Part shown: one piece after another, positions 25,130 to 37,130 of the stretch
Layout of the letters: each line of letters opens with the position of its first letter
Position numbering within the stretch: position 1 is the stretch's first letter
NCBI GenBank assembly: GCA_028023455.1
Contig: JAQFVV010012434.1
Coordinates: 5,978,264 to 6,042,263, forward strand
Reading direction: 5' to 3'
Length of the DNA stretch: 64,000 bases
Source of the DNA: Epiperipatus broadwayi
Lineage: Eukaryota; Onychophora; Udeonychophora; Euonychophora; Peripatidae
Translations under genes and position numbers: made by a program
Notes under the pieces: generated by a model
Database searches by the model: none
The model's input: the letters and a program-made list of their open reading frames with translations, nothing else
Told to the model about the DNA's origin: nothing

Positions 25130-28100
25130 AACTAACATGCCTGTTCCAAAACCCCCAAATGCAGATTCCTAAACTCCACGCTCAGAAGAGAACACAAAAT
25201 TTGAGTATTTCTAATGGACAAGTTATTTTGCATTTTTATTTATTTATTCTTTTTTGCAGCATGACTAGTAACTTTTTTAGATGGATCCAATCTAAAAAGA
25301 TATAATTATTTTCAGAAGGCGAGTAATAAATTACAACTTTTTTTCTGCCATAGCTAGCATAAGTGGAAGCTGAAACATTAACATCCCAAAGACTCTATTG
25401 AAACTTATTACTCTAGCAATTTCTCTTTGTATATTACTGAATTTTTTTTTACTAATTTTATTTTACATTTTAGGAGTATTCTCTAACGGATTTGCCTATG
25501 ACTGCCTTCTTTATTAGAGTTTCATTTCTTTATTGCTTTGCCAATTGATATACATGGAACAAATTGTTGTCTTTTACTAATAGTAAAAAAAAAGAGGAGG
25601 TGGGGGGTATAAATACAATTGCTTTCATTTCATAAATATTTGGCTAAGGATCTTTGAATATTTTAGCAAAAAATATATTTAGATTCTTTATGTAAAATTA
25701 TTAAAAAAAGTATATACATATATTTTCTTTATTGTTATCAGAAAAATAAAAAAAATCTTTGAATACAATTCAAAGTTAAAAACTTTTTAGATTCTAAATT
25801 TATACATTGTTTTTATCTTTGGAATGAGTGTGAAGTTGTTCTTAGTAAAGTTGGATTATCAAAAATCTAAAACCAAAAACCTTTTTGAGAAATGAAGGAA
25901 GAAGTTAGATTAGAAAACCTTCAATCTGAAAGTGAAAAGCTCAAATTTATAAATATGCATCTTTATATTGCTAGGAGTTTATTTGATTTTTTTACTCTTC
26001 CAATGTTTTGTTTGCATTTTATTAATTTTTTTTTTGATAACCTGTAATTTATTATATATTTTTCATTATACTTAAAATAATTATTATTTCATTAATATTT
26101 ATCCTTTTTGTTGTTATAAGTAAAATATTTTTAAATTTTTTTAATGAATTATCTTAGGTAAGTCATGTTATATGTTTTAAATTAAATTTTTTATGAGAAA
26201 TGTAATGAAACTGATAATAAAAATGTAACTTTAAAACATTTAAAATGTATAAATTATGAACAAACATAAAAGCAATAATTCGTCAAAATGTTAAAATCCC
26301 CCCCCCCCCGTTTTTATTTCATGATTGTGATTATATTTTTTCTGTTTTATTTTTCCTGATATTTGTGTTTATTTGCAATCTATATTTTATTTTTTGCATT
26401 ATTAAAACCTGAAGTTGTAAAAAATATTGTCAAACAATTCTCTAAAAATTCAATATGGCAAAAGTGAGATAAGAAATTGATTTTACTTTTATTAATGCAA
26501 ATCAACCCCCCCCCCCCAACAATTTCATATAAACTTTGTTCTCTAGTATAGTTTAATATATAGTTATATGATTTTTTAAATATTATTATAAATGACATTG
26601 TAATTTTAGTTTCTTAACAAAGTCTTTATCAATGATTTTCAAAAATGGATTAAAAAAAATTTTTTTTGGCTACATAACAATTAAACTATTTGTTTTTAAT
26701 ATATGAATCATTTTTAATATATTTGCTCCTTTTACATAAAAAAAAAGGGAAAAGATTAATCAAAAAATTGTAGATATATATGTCAATATATAAAAATAGA
26801 AAGGCAGTTTTATTGTAATATGTTATCCCTATTAGATATTATTAATATTATTCTTATGAAATTTTTTTTTACAAATTATTATTTTTCTTTCTTTCTGAAA
26901 TTAATTCCAAAAAAATCCTATAAATTCCATAGAATTCATAATTAATTTGATTTTAAATTTTTCTGAAAAATTTTCAAATTTATGTCATTTGATTAAAGTT
27001 TTTTAAAAAGGCATTTTATGTAAATGATCTAGTTCCATTTCTATTCATAAGATGAAATATATATATAACCTGGAATAATTAATTTATATGTTATACAATA
27101 ATAAATCAATGAATACATAATGCTAAATGAAATTCAAACATAGTAAATGAATACAAACCAATGTTATTAGATAAGAGAATTTCCTTTTTTCTAAGATGCC
27201 AAAGTTTATATTCATTTAATAGTAAAAGAAGACCAAAATATATATAAAAAAAAGCATAAAATGTTCTTCAATGTACATTCAAAGTGTGGAAACTTTTGCA
27301 TGTGATTTATGTAAATCCAATACTTTCTGTCAATATTAAAAAATCCATTTAATATCTACTATCTGGTAATAATGAGAATGAAAAATCAAAAAATAATTGA
27401 ACTTTTCATTTAAAAAAAATGATTGCAAAAAACATTATCATTCTTAAAAGTTAATCAAGTAAATTGAAAACAAATATATATATATATTTATTTATTAAAA
27501 CATGAATATGAGAGAAACATGTTGGTGTCCTGGCATTACCATTGAAAACCAAATTATTTTTTTAATATTATTTTATCACATAATAATTTTAAATAAGTTT
27601 GTATAATATTTCAGTAAAAAAAATATGTAAATAAATGTTGATATTTATATCTATCAAACTAACACATTTTACAATTTGAGTCTTTTAATCTTATAAAATC
27701 ATTGTAATATTATAAAAGTATTTGAAATATATATATATATGTTTAAATAATTAGAAAATTAGTATTTAATCAGTTTACTTATATATATAGTGATGGCAGT
27801 ATGCTAAAGGCTGTCTAAAAAACACAAATGCCTACTTTTAAAGTTAATTATTTTATAATATAGTAGATACACAATAGTAATTAAGAATTTTATTATATAT
27901 GTACTACTATTTTTTCATTATTATTTTTTATAAGATCTTGAAGAAGCCTTTACATTGTAATAATTAATTTTATCTTTTTTTTTTCTATTGAAAACAAGCA
28001 TGTAATGAATCACATTATTCACAAAACTACTAAATTGCATTCTATAATCCCATAAACTATTAAACAAGTGAAAAAGTTATGATTAATATATCTCATTCTC

Positions 28101-28734
28101 TAGCGATGGCAAATACATTCAAACTTTAAAGGCAACTATCTTGCAATTAGAATATTTATAAAGAAAGATAAGCTACTACATATGATGAAAAGATTAAGAT
28201 ATTTACAATTTTTAAGTCATCTGAAGAATGGAGACTTTTTTTCCATGAAATACATATATATAATAAAATGAGTCAATCTAATATATTTTTCAATGTTTTG
28301 ATAGTTTAAGAGATTATTGAGAACAATTTAGAAATGGGAATAAATTTACATTGATCACTATAAACAAATACTTAAATGACAATTAATACATAAATATGAC
28401 AATGACTATAAAAATATAAAATAAATGTATATTTCTTACTATTATGATTAATGTTTTAAAAGATTAAACAAAATTAAATAACTGCTCAATAATCCTAATT
28501 CACAAGTTTTATAATTACTGTAAATTGAAAAATTCAAAACATGAAAAATCAGTAATTTTTTAGTATTTTACAGTGCTTGGCAATGAACAGAGAAAAGTAT
28601 TTATAATTACTTTGTACATTAAAATCTACAAGAAGTAACAATCTATATAAAAATAAAAGTAACATTACCTTTCATAAAAACAAATACACATAACAATTGC
28701 TTATACATACACATATGAATGTGCATTATATATA

Positions 28735-29012
28735 TATGGATATACAAGAAACGTATTTATGACATTGATAATAATCACAGAAAGATGTCATTAGAAATTG
28801 TTCATAGCAACTTAATCAAAGACCAAAGGTAACGAAAAATTAGTGTACTTACACACATGCACATTTGGTTTAAAATTTCTATACATTTTTATGTATCCAT
28901 CACCTTAAAACAAACACATATGGACATATATAAAAGGCATTTATGACAATGATGGTGATTATAGGAAAATATCATTGGAAATAGTTCATAACAATTTAAT
29001 AGAAGACTAAAA
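28735..29012. repeat. diverged direct duplication (about 95-bp units, 183 bp apart)
   Basis: The segment ATATGGATATACAAGAAACG... at 28735-28828 is repeated at 28918-29012 as ATATGGACATATATAAAAGG.... They share the TTTATGACA.TGAT, ATTGTTCATA.CAA.TTAAT and AAGACTAAA-type blocks. Confidence 0.7.
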
Positions 29013-29840
29013 TAAATAATTTTTGTGAATAGAAATATATATGTTACAGTTCATGTAATAAATCTTATTAGTATTAACAATTATCAGCTAATATTAATAA
29101 TAAAAGACATTTGATCGTGATTAATAAAGCATGATAATTATATTTACCAATAAATATTAATAATTAACAATGAAGCTGGGTAAACTTAATAAAAATGTTT
29201 TATAATATTTCTTACTTTAATTTATCCTTCAAATAGGTTGACATGTTTTTTTTAAATTGTTTTTGATCAAAAATTTATGGTAATGGATGTATTTATCTAC
29301 ACTTAACGGAGTCTCAAACTGAATAGTAGTGAAAATCATTACATTTGTTTTTAAAACTCTTAGTTGAATAAATTTCATTAGATGGTTTTCATAAAACCAT
29401 TATAAATTTATAATCTCTATCCATTTGAGATTGCATATCAATGAGCTCAATCTGACATCTCAAAATGAATGTACTGCTTTTAATTGGTTGAACAATGTAT
29501 CCTTTCTTTGGCATGCTGTTTCTTTTGACAGGGTTCACCAAGATTTAAATGTACCACAATAATTTCTACTGTAATGTTTTTATATTTTGCTTTAAGCTCT
29601 TTCATCATTCTATTTCATTCTCAATGACTGATTGCAATATGGGTTTCATGAATTAGTTAAAAATTCTTCTCCGTAAAAATATAATATATAATCAGATTTT
29701 TTTCATTTTTAACAGGTACAATGAGTATTACAAGACTTTCAATTTTTATATAATATTTTGATATGAAAATTATAACTAAAGTTACAAAGAAAATTAAATT
29801 TATGAAAATTATTTTTAGAAAATTTATCTTTGAAAAAGTA

Positions 29841-29972
29841 AGTTGACATGATTTTTTTTATTGTTTTTTGACAAATATTAACTGTTACAAATGTGGTATT
29901 TCTCCATTCTAGTTGACATGTTTTTTTTTTATTGTTTTTTGACAAATATTTACTGTTACAAATCTATTTCTC
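29841..29972. repeat. tandem duplication, about 70-bp unit
   Basis: AGTTGACATG, a T run, ATTGTTTTTTGACAAATATT and ACTGTTACAAAT occur at about 29841-29892 and again at 29911-29963. A diverged third relative, GGTTGACATG plus a T run, sits at about 29237. This is slippage-type duplication in AT-rich DNA. Confidence 0.85.
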
Positions 29973-31845
29973 CACTCTTTGCAAGTCTTGGACTGAATAT
30001 ATTGAAAATTATTACATTTACCATTAATAGTTGTAAATTATTAATAACCACCAGTTCTTATGTAATAAATTCTTCTAAATTATTGACTTTAATCTTTTCA
30101 TTTGGTTATTATTAATATAAACTGATTAATTATTTGAACAGTAACACATAAATTTAGTTGAAATTTCCATGCACTTTTATATATAAAATAACAATTTTGT
30201 TTGGTGACAATTATAAAAGAAAATGCATGTAAATCATACACTAATTTTGTGAAAATAGAGATATATTCACAAACTTGTTTGACTATTGTAGGGTTCTTTA
30301 CAAAAAGTTGAAGTAACTATTTTAAAAAAAGTATACAATTTGTATCCAATTTTGTAATAAAAAAATTTGAGATTTTAAAATTTCGTGAAAATAACCAAGT
30401 ATGACTATGATATCTGTATATTTATTTTTTAAAAAAAAAAAGCAAAAAAAATAATAAATATATGCAACCAATATTGGGGTTCCAAAAAAAATCTAGTGAA
30501 TATAAAAATGCAAAATGAAACCAGCAATTCTATAAGAAACACAAGTTATATATAAATACAAATTTGGAATAAAGTAGCTTTTGTCTTTAAGAAAATGACT
30601 AATAATGATAATGATGAATATTAATTAAAAAAATGTTTAGTGAACTTTATGGTAATTTCTCTTGATGATATATGTCTTTTATCACTATTATTTTAAAGCT
30701 GTAGTAAATAACATAACTAAAAAAAAATCACCATCTTACTTAGCATAACTCCGTTTATAGCACAACTATTCATACATTAAAGAATATATATATATTTCTA
30801 TATCTAAGGTTTTAATATTTTTTGAGATTGTGGAGAGGCAATAAAAAAGTAACTTTTTCTTAAAATGTTGAACTTTTTTTTAGTAATAATGTATTTGTAT
30901 TATAGCAGAAATATTTAATCCAATATAAGAACAAACATTTAGTGTTGAAATTATGAAAATCCATTTAGCTGTAAGCAAAATTAAAGATAGATACAATTAA
31001 ACATGAATTTTCAAAATGGATATATATATTAAAGTCTTATGTGTGTTATAATTTACTATTATTTTATTATTTGTTTATATAATTTTATATGTGAAAAAAT
31101 TTATATATTTTTAATAATACATTTTAAACTTTAACAATAATAATAATGTACTACTAATAAGATAACATTATTTTGTTTAATTTAGTCCTGTAACCTGTGC
31201 ATTGCCTGGTAATAATCAAATCTATTCAACAGAGTACTAGGGAGGGAGGAGGGGAGGACACACTCAATTTTAAAATTGGAAGAGAGATGTCTGCAGGTCT
31301 GTCTTGAAAAATAATTTATTTATTTTGTTCAATAATAAAAGTTGAAAGAAATCTGAGAGGAAAAAAGTTAATTATTTATTCAACTAAAATTAACAAATAT
31401 TAAAATATTTTTCTAAAAGAATTCATTTCTGTTAACTTGGATTAAGAAGAAAAAATGGAAAGAATATCAATTTTATCAATGTCATATTCAACTTTAATAA
31501 ATAAATTTTCCACAAACGATATATTTTTTCTCTGTAATTTATTGTTTCAAAATTTCCTTATAGTATGAAGGAATATATAACTTAATTTATAAATTGTAAT
31601 GAAAATTATATCTGAGAATAAATATATATCTTTTTGTAAAAAGATAAAGATGTATAATAAATCCTGTGTACAGTTCAAAAAAGAAAATATAAAACAGATC
31701 CATAGGAAATTAATACATTAATTGTGGAAAGAGTTGTTTCACAAATTTACTTTGCATTAATATGAATTCTAGATATATTTGAAAATTCACTAAAGAAAAT
31801 CTAGTATTTTTGACCCCCCCCCCCAAAAAAAAAAATTTTTTTTTT

Positions 31846-32200
31846 TCTATTTTAATCAGTTGGGTGAATAAAATAACAAATGAAGAAGTTTTGAAAAGAG
31901 TTAATGAGGAAAGAAGATTGATTGAAAGTATCAAAGAGAGAAAGAGAAACTGGATTGGACATATACTAAGAAAAGATTATAGTTTAATGAAAGATGTTTT
32001 GGAAGGAATGGTGAGTGGAAATAAAAAGAAAGGACGGAAGAGATTGACATTATTGGATATACGAGATGGAAGGGGTTATGTGGAATTGAGGAAGTGGGCA
32101 AGGAAGAGAATGGAATGGAAGAATGGATGAACTGATTTAGTGACTACTCTCTGGACCTGTCTATTGGACAGACTACTATTGATTTACTTAAGTGTTAAAT
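31846..32200 (+). pseudogene. 3' end of a non-LTR retrotransposon (RT C-terminal tail)
   Basis: After a C/A/T homopolymer block (31815-31846) the plus strand encodes about 90 residues of a common LINE tail: NKITNEEVLKRVNEERRL, then RKRNWIGHILRKD, VLEGMVSGNKKKGRKR, a LDIRDGRGYVELRKWA block and RKRMEW before the stop at 32128-32130. This matches the 'T.EEVL.R......L...I..R..NWIGH.LR......VLEG...G....GR.R' pattern after the RT domain. The trailing ACCTGTCTATTGGACAGACTAC segment resembles the 3' UTR of such elements. 5'-truncated, frame intact. It belongs to a different family from the RTE tail at 1108. Confidence 0.8.
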
Positions 32201-34594
32201 TTAAACTATTATTTGTATGCTTTCATTTTGGTAAGAATTATAAAAAGCTTTAAGTAAATATTTATTAATTTTTTCTTTGCTTAAAAAAAAGGAAATGAAG
32301 TAATTTTGGATTTACAATTGCAAAAATGCCCCTGAATTGAATGACTGAGATGACATTAATTATGAAGTGAATATAGAAAAGAATGGATGTAACAATACTT
32401 CATATTTAAAAAAAGAAAACAAAACAGAAAAAATAAATGAATGCTCCCTGTAACTAAATATTAAAAAAAAAAAATTGTCACAAGTTCTTCACTTAGATCT
32501 TAACTTGGACATGGCACTCTTAAATTGATTATATGCTATTAATTACTTAACATGAAATGCATAGATAACACCTACATAATTTTTTTATTATCAAAGTTTA
32601 ATTATTTTTAAAAATAAACTAATGTGTTAACCAAATTTATAATTTTTAACAAACTGGGAGTTTGTAATTTTCTTTCACAATACTAAATCTTACTAGGAAT
32701 TTTTGATATTTATTTTGTTTTAATGCTCTGCATTCAATTGTTTGTTTATGATTTTATTTATTAACGAGCACAATTTAACAAAATTAAGGCTTAAATGATT
32801 TTTATTGATTTTAAACAATTTAAATTTTATCATCACTTTATGTAATATGAATAAAATGCTAATTCATAAATTTGAACCTCTTATTTAATTGGATTGATGA
32901 AAATCTCTTGCCATTTTTCATTCTCTTTTGTGTTATCTCACTATATTATGAATCAGAGAAGTTAAATACCTTCTATCAATTCAATGTAAAAACAAGATAT
33001 TAAATATTATATAAATAATTAAACTCTGAATTGTAAACTTTGACAATACAAGGGAAATTTTTTAATCAGCAGTGTTAAGCCCTCATATATCATTAAATAT
33101 ATATAATTTTATTTATTTGAAATGAGAAAGAAAAAATACACTTATTAAATATGATTTTTGTAGTCAGTAGGCACCCATATAATTATATTCTGGATAAGAA
33201 TGTAGTATTCATAAAGATTGAGTCAATATGAGATCAAAAAATAAATACATCATCTAATCTGAAACAAACTTTTTCCAAAATTAAGTAATATTTCAGAGAC
33301 TACAAAAAATTAAAAAAATCTTAGATTTGAAAAAGTTTTTGCAACCAGGTGCTTGGAAGCATAAATGCTTTGAATCCATTTTGATAATTTAGGAGCAAAC
33401 CAGTGTTTATTATAATGAAATCATGATATATGCTACTTCATTTATATGCTATCACCCAAAAATTTAAACAAACAAACAAAAAAAAATGTAAATGAACAAA
33501 AAAGAGAAACAATAAAATTAAAAAATTTAATACATTTTATAATATGGCAGCAGCCATTTATTTTGTCTCAAAGTACTGAGTGCAATCACACTTTTAATAA
33601 CATTTCTTTGGAGCCCATTTTGATTCACTTTTTGTTTTTTCTGCAATGTAGTACAGTATTTTGTGAAGTAAAATGTTTTCTAAACATAAAATTAAAAATT
33701 GTACAAACTTTAAGAAATATTTTTCTCAAGTGATAAAATGAAATGTAGCATTTAGTAGTCAAAAAAAATAATTCTTGAATTATGCTAGCAAGCTAAAATT
33801 TGAAGGCGTTAACTGACAATTTAAACTGTTAATGGCAAGTAGGGATAACTGTATAGATTCCAAAGCTAATACAGATTTAAAAATATCAACACAATTAGAG
33901 AAAGTGTAGATAAAAGTTATTGAAAGAAAAAAAAGGATATTGTTCAGTGTTTAATTGTGAAAAAAATTATATTTAGTTATCAATCTTATTTTTTTCAATA
34001 AAAATGTTTACAAACAAACCAACAGAGATCGTCTAACTTAAATAAGTGTTTAAAAATAATATAAATCATCTCATAACTCACATTCAAAGTAAATGATATA
34101 AAAACTCAAAGCTTTATGTATTGAAATAGGCATATTTAAGTAGCACAATTGATGGTAGTTTGATTATCATAATGTCATTCTAAATAGACATCATTTTAAA
34201 TATGATTTTTTAAAAAAGTGTCAATTTATATATATGCACCTTCCTTTCATTTTTTCTTTTATATATTTTACAATTCACTTGTTTATTTTTTTAAAAATAA
34301 AATGCAATTTTATAAAATCAAAAATTCTTTAATAATTTACTCATTATTTTAATAATGGCATTTTTGAAATACTTTATCTACTTTTCTATGACTTCTTTGT
34401 CATTTTTAATATTTTTCCCCATTTTCTTACTGTTTATAAAAAGACAAAATTTTAATTTTCAAATAAAATGTTATAAAATTTTCAAATGTTATTTAATTTA
34501 TTCTATTGTAAATATTTTATAAACTCTCTTACCTACACTTTTTAGTTATAATCAGAATAATTGCCATGTGAATTTACAAAATTTACTATAAGCA
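32201..34594. other. AT-rich non-coding stretch downstream of TMEM169
   Basis: No gene recognised. The frame at 33446-33733 is lysine/asparagine-rich with no conserved pattern. Confidence 0.55.
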
Positions 34595-34600
34595 TTTATT
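34595..34600 (-). promoter_or_regulatory. candidate distal poly(A) signal of TMEM169
   Basis: AATAAA on the minus strand, 1.18 kb past the TMEM169 stop codon and immediately after the CpG-rich hairpin segment. A transcript ending here would carry that segment at its 3' end. AATAAA is frequent in AT-rich DNA, so this is a candidate only. Confidence 0.3.
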
Positions 34601-34690
34601 TTATAACGTCTTGCGTGCGATTATAATTACGAACATTCTCACAGCGTCTGCGCAATTAGCTTAACAGGCTGTCATTCTATCGTAATTAAA
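34601..34690. other. CpG-rich imperfect hairpin in the TMEM169 3' flank
   Basis: Seven CpG dinucleotides fall in 90 bases (for example GTCTTGCGTGCGA and AGCGTCTGCGCAA), against a background with almost none for kilobases on either side. ATTACGAACATTCTCACAG at 34626-34644 is roughly complementary to CTGTCATTCTATCGTAAT at 34669-34686, giving an imperfect hairpin. It could be a conserved 3' UTR element, a MITE remnant or a regulatory site. I cannot decide between them. Confidence 0.4.
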
Positions 34691-34987
34691 ATTTACTGTA
34701 ATAATGAAATACAAGTATAGTGTATATTCTTTCAATATTCCTAGCTACTATATTGGTTTCACATCTTGCCATTTTTATTAGTTAAATCTCAAGTAATTCT
34801 TTTTAAATGTACTATTTATAATATATTCATTAAAAAAGATATTGTAATTCAGAGATATTGCCTTTGCAGTTTCATTAAAAACCCATAATGGAATGGTGAT
34901 TAGGAACATGAGAATTTATGGCGCACATATAAACATAAACTGTTTTTGAGCAAAAAAACTAATTTTTTTTTTTTTGATTGAAATTTT

Positions 34988-34993
34988 TTTATT
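34988..34993 (-). promoter_or_regulatory. candidate proximal poly(A) signal of TMEM169
   Basis: AATAAA on the minus strand (from TTTATT on the plus strand), about 785 bases past the stop codon. It is the first exact hexamer I find downstream. It may be used instead of, or in addition to, the one at 34595-34600. Confidence 0.35.
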
Positions 34994-35776
34994 CATATGG
35001 TCTACAATTAATGTTTTGACACACATGTTAACCATTTTCAGAAGTAACTTATTTCTTATTTAAATTATCAAGCCATTATAAAATAAACTTTATCAATATT
35101 ACTACTAATTTAAAACAAAACATTTACTTATTACAAAAAAAATAGTTATTTCATCTTATCTTTTAAGAACCCTCTAGGAACTAATTACAATAAAATTTGA
35201 TTATCATAATTTAATTTCAGCAAGTAAAAAAAAAAAAAATTATATATATAATCTGCATATAATAAAATCTCTTTGATATTTGAAAATAAAAACAAAATAT
35301 TCTAAAATAATTTCAAATTTTAGCTTGTAAAGTGTCTAAGCAAACGAATTTTCTATTAAAAAAAAAAAGTAAATATTTAACACATACTTGTTAACAAATT
35401 GGTTCTATTTCATTTTTAAAAATAATTTATATTAGAACAAAGTAAAATTTATAAGTAAAAAAAGCAGTACACTATGGAAATATAAGCAGATATAAATTTA
35501 ACAATTTTTTTTACAACTTTACCTGATATTGATCCCTGATGATCATAAAAAAAAAAAGGTTAAAAATGTTATAGGGGGAATAAAAAAAACACTGGGTATT
35601 TTGTTCGTTTGGTGATATCTTTGTGCTAAAAAGTTTTTTCATTTGTATGTTTTAAATGCAATAGCTTTATCATTAAAATGATTTTTTTTTTTTATAAAAA
35701 AAAAAAAAAGGATTTAAAACAGAAACAAATTACAAAATAACTTTTTTTGTATAATGTAAAAAATAAAACGAATTAG

Positions 35777-36715
35777 CTATACAGCACTTTCTGAATTTTG
35801 ACTGACCGAAGGTTTAGGATTGGTGGTTTCTTCAACAATTTCAGGAGCATCAGTAGGTGCCAATACTACTACTTCATATGGAGAACAATCCTCTAGCTTC
35901 AGTCGAGAGCACAACCACCCATAAAATCCTTTCTCAAAATCTCTAATCTCCTTCCACCAGCTATCTAAAAACCATGATAGCTGGATTATTGCAGCATAGA
36001 TTCCAAGACCAAGAGTTGTAAAAATTATAAGAAATGGATAAGTTAATACGAGCATTGGACAAAAAAAAACCTTATGTGCCAATGTTCTTTCTTCACAATA
36101 ATAAAGAAAAATATTATACCAGGTCATGGTGCCAGTGTAAAATGAGACAGCTCCAGATATTAACAGAGCCACGGGTACACATAAAATAGTCCATAAAACA
36201 ATATGTATGCCTTTCGTTAATCCCCATAAGCTATCATTTTTTGATTTCTTAATGCTGGCTTCTAATTCATCTAACTCTTCTCGAGAGATATGTAAAGCAA
36301 CAGCAATGCTTTGACCAGCTTTCTTTCCACGTGTGATGGTACCAGTCATTGTTAAAACATGATTATTAGATTCATTTGAGCTATTCAATGCAGTCTCCTC
36401 AGTGGTCAAATCTATGTCAGTGAAAGTTGAATCTATGTGAATTCCTGATAATTCTTCATTTGGGCTTGTTCCATTTAACTCTCCAGAAGATTGTCGTTTG
36501 CTGAAAGGATTTTTACATTTAAAACGTACCTTACTATCTTTGGTTATCTTTACATCATTTGACATATCAGAGACAGGCATTTCTGTTGAAGGTGGCAATT
36601 GACCACTTACTTGATCTCTAATTTCTGTGTGAATAAATTTTTCTTTAGGAGCATTGCCAATTTTGCTACTACGCTTCTGTGGTGGCTTAAAAATTAATGT
36701 CTCTCCTGTAGACAT
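35777..36715 (-). CDS. TMEM169: TMEM169-family two-pass membrane protein, complete in one exon
   Basis: The 312-residue product matches TMEM169, a conserved animal protein of about 300 residues with two membrane segments and a poorly understood cellular role. In order: a divergent polar, charged N-terminal region (1-118); the family motif TMTGTITRGKKAGQ at 122-135; a charged helix (ISREELDELEASIKKSKND, 143-161); TM1 about 170-193; the GTMTWYNIFLYYCEERT loop (195-211); a long hydrophobic segment about 217-247; WW at 253-254 and the signature FEKGFYGWLCSRLKLEDCS (260-278) with SPYEVV; and a short variable tail. Both ends of the family are present, so it looks complete. No signal peptide is seen, and the N-terminus is probably cytosolic (inference). 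The start ATG has the insect-like context TTCAAAATG, and a splice acceptor lies 24 bases upstream, so the first exon is non-coding. Base use is clearly less AT-biased than the surroundings. Stop is TAG. Assignment is firm; function is not established. Confidence 0.95.
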   Translation of the reverse strand: MSTGETLIFKPPQKRSSKIGNAPKEKFIHTEIRDQVSGQLPPSTEMPVSDMSNDVKITKDSKVRFKCKNPFSKRQSSGELNGTSPNEELSGIHIDSTFTDIDLTTEETALNSSNESNNHVLTMTGTITRGKKAGQSIAVALHISREELDELEASIKKSKNDSLWGLTKGIHIVLWTILCVPVALLISGAVSFYTGTMTWYNIFLYYCEERTLAHKVFFCPMLVLTYPFLIIFTTLGLGIYAAIIQLSWFLDSWWKEIRDFEKGFYGWLCSRLKLEDCSPYEVVVLAPTDAPEIVEETTNPKPSVSQNSESAV

Positions 36716-36765
36716 TTTGAAAATAAAAATGCGCTATTCTGAAATAAAAAAAATAAAAAATTATT
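36716..36765 (-). promoter_or_regulatory. 5' UTR stub and 3' splice site of TMEM169
   Basis: On the minus strand, TTTTTTTTATTTCAG ends at 36739, so the exon would begin at 36738 and run 23 bases (AATAGCGCATTTTTATTTTC plus AAA) to the ATG. The T-rich tract is long and the CAG is canonical. The exon start includes an in-frame-independent TAG. The upstream exon must lie to the right of this point; the best candidate in the window is at 59128. Confidence 0.65.
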
Positions 36766-37130
36766 TCAAGCAAGTTAAAAAAAATTACAATATAATTTTA
36801 ACAAATACAAATATAAGATTACATATCCAAATATTTCAGTTACTGTTAGCAACTTTAATTAGTCTGAGTGCTAATTTAAGATATGTTTTTGATTTTAATC
36901 TATATAAATATACGTAAGACATTTCCTTAATGTAAATTAGACATTTTCTTTAATGTAAAGACTGGGTTCAAACTTCAATTCAGATTTGGAGAATTTTCAG
37001 AAAGACAAACAAAATCATTAAACACAAATCTATAAATATAATGGTAAAATGGAAAATGTTTAAAAAAATATGTATTAGCTTAATTTAAATTCCTTAAAAA
37101 AATTTAATAAAATATTTTAATATATAATTT
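36766..37130. other. AT-rich non-coding stretch
   Basis: Probably intronic to TMEM169 if the acceptor at 36739 is used. Nothing recognised. Confidence 0.5.

Larger units (their letters stand above)
25130..31800. other. AT-rich non-coding stretch with microsatellites
   Basis: No gene recognised. It holds poly-C tracts (about 26297-26309 and 26505-26517), (TA)n tracts and long A/T runs. It also contains two diverged local duplications listed separately. Reading frames spanning the poly-C tracts are artefacts of low complexity. Confidence 0.55.

Noticed and set aside
26380-26598. Frame spanning a poly-C tract (glycine run)
   Set aside because: The frame depends on a homopolymer; no other coding signal.
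36654-36917. Plus-strand frame across the TMEM169 start
   Set aside because: Overlaps the 5' end of TMEM169 antisense and reads lysine/asparagine-rich intron-like DNA.
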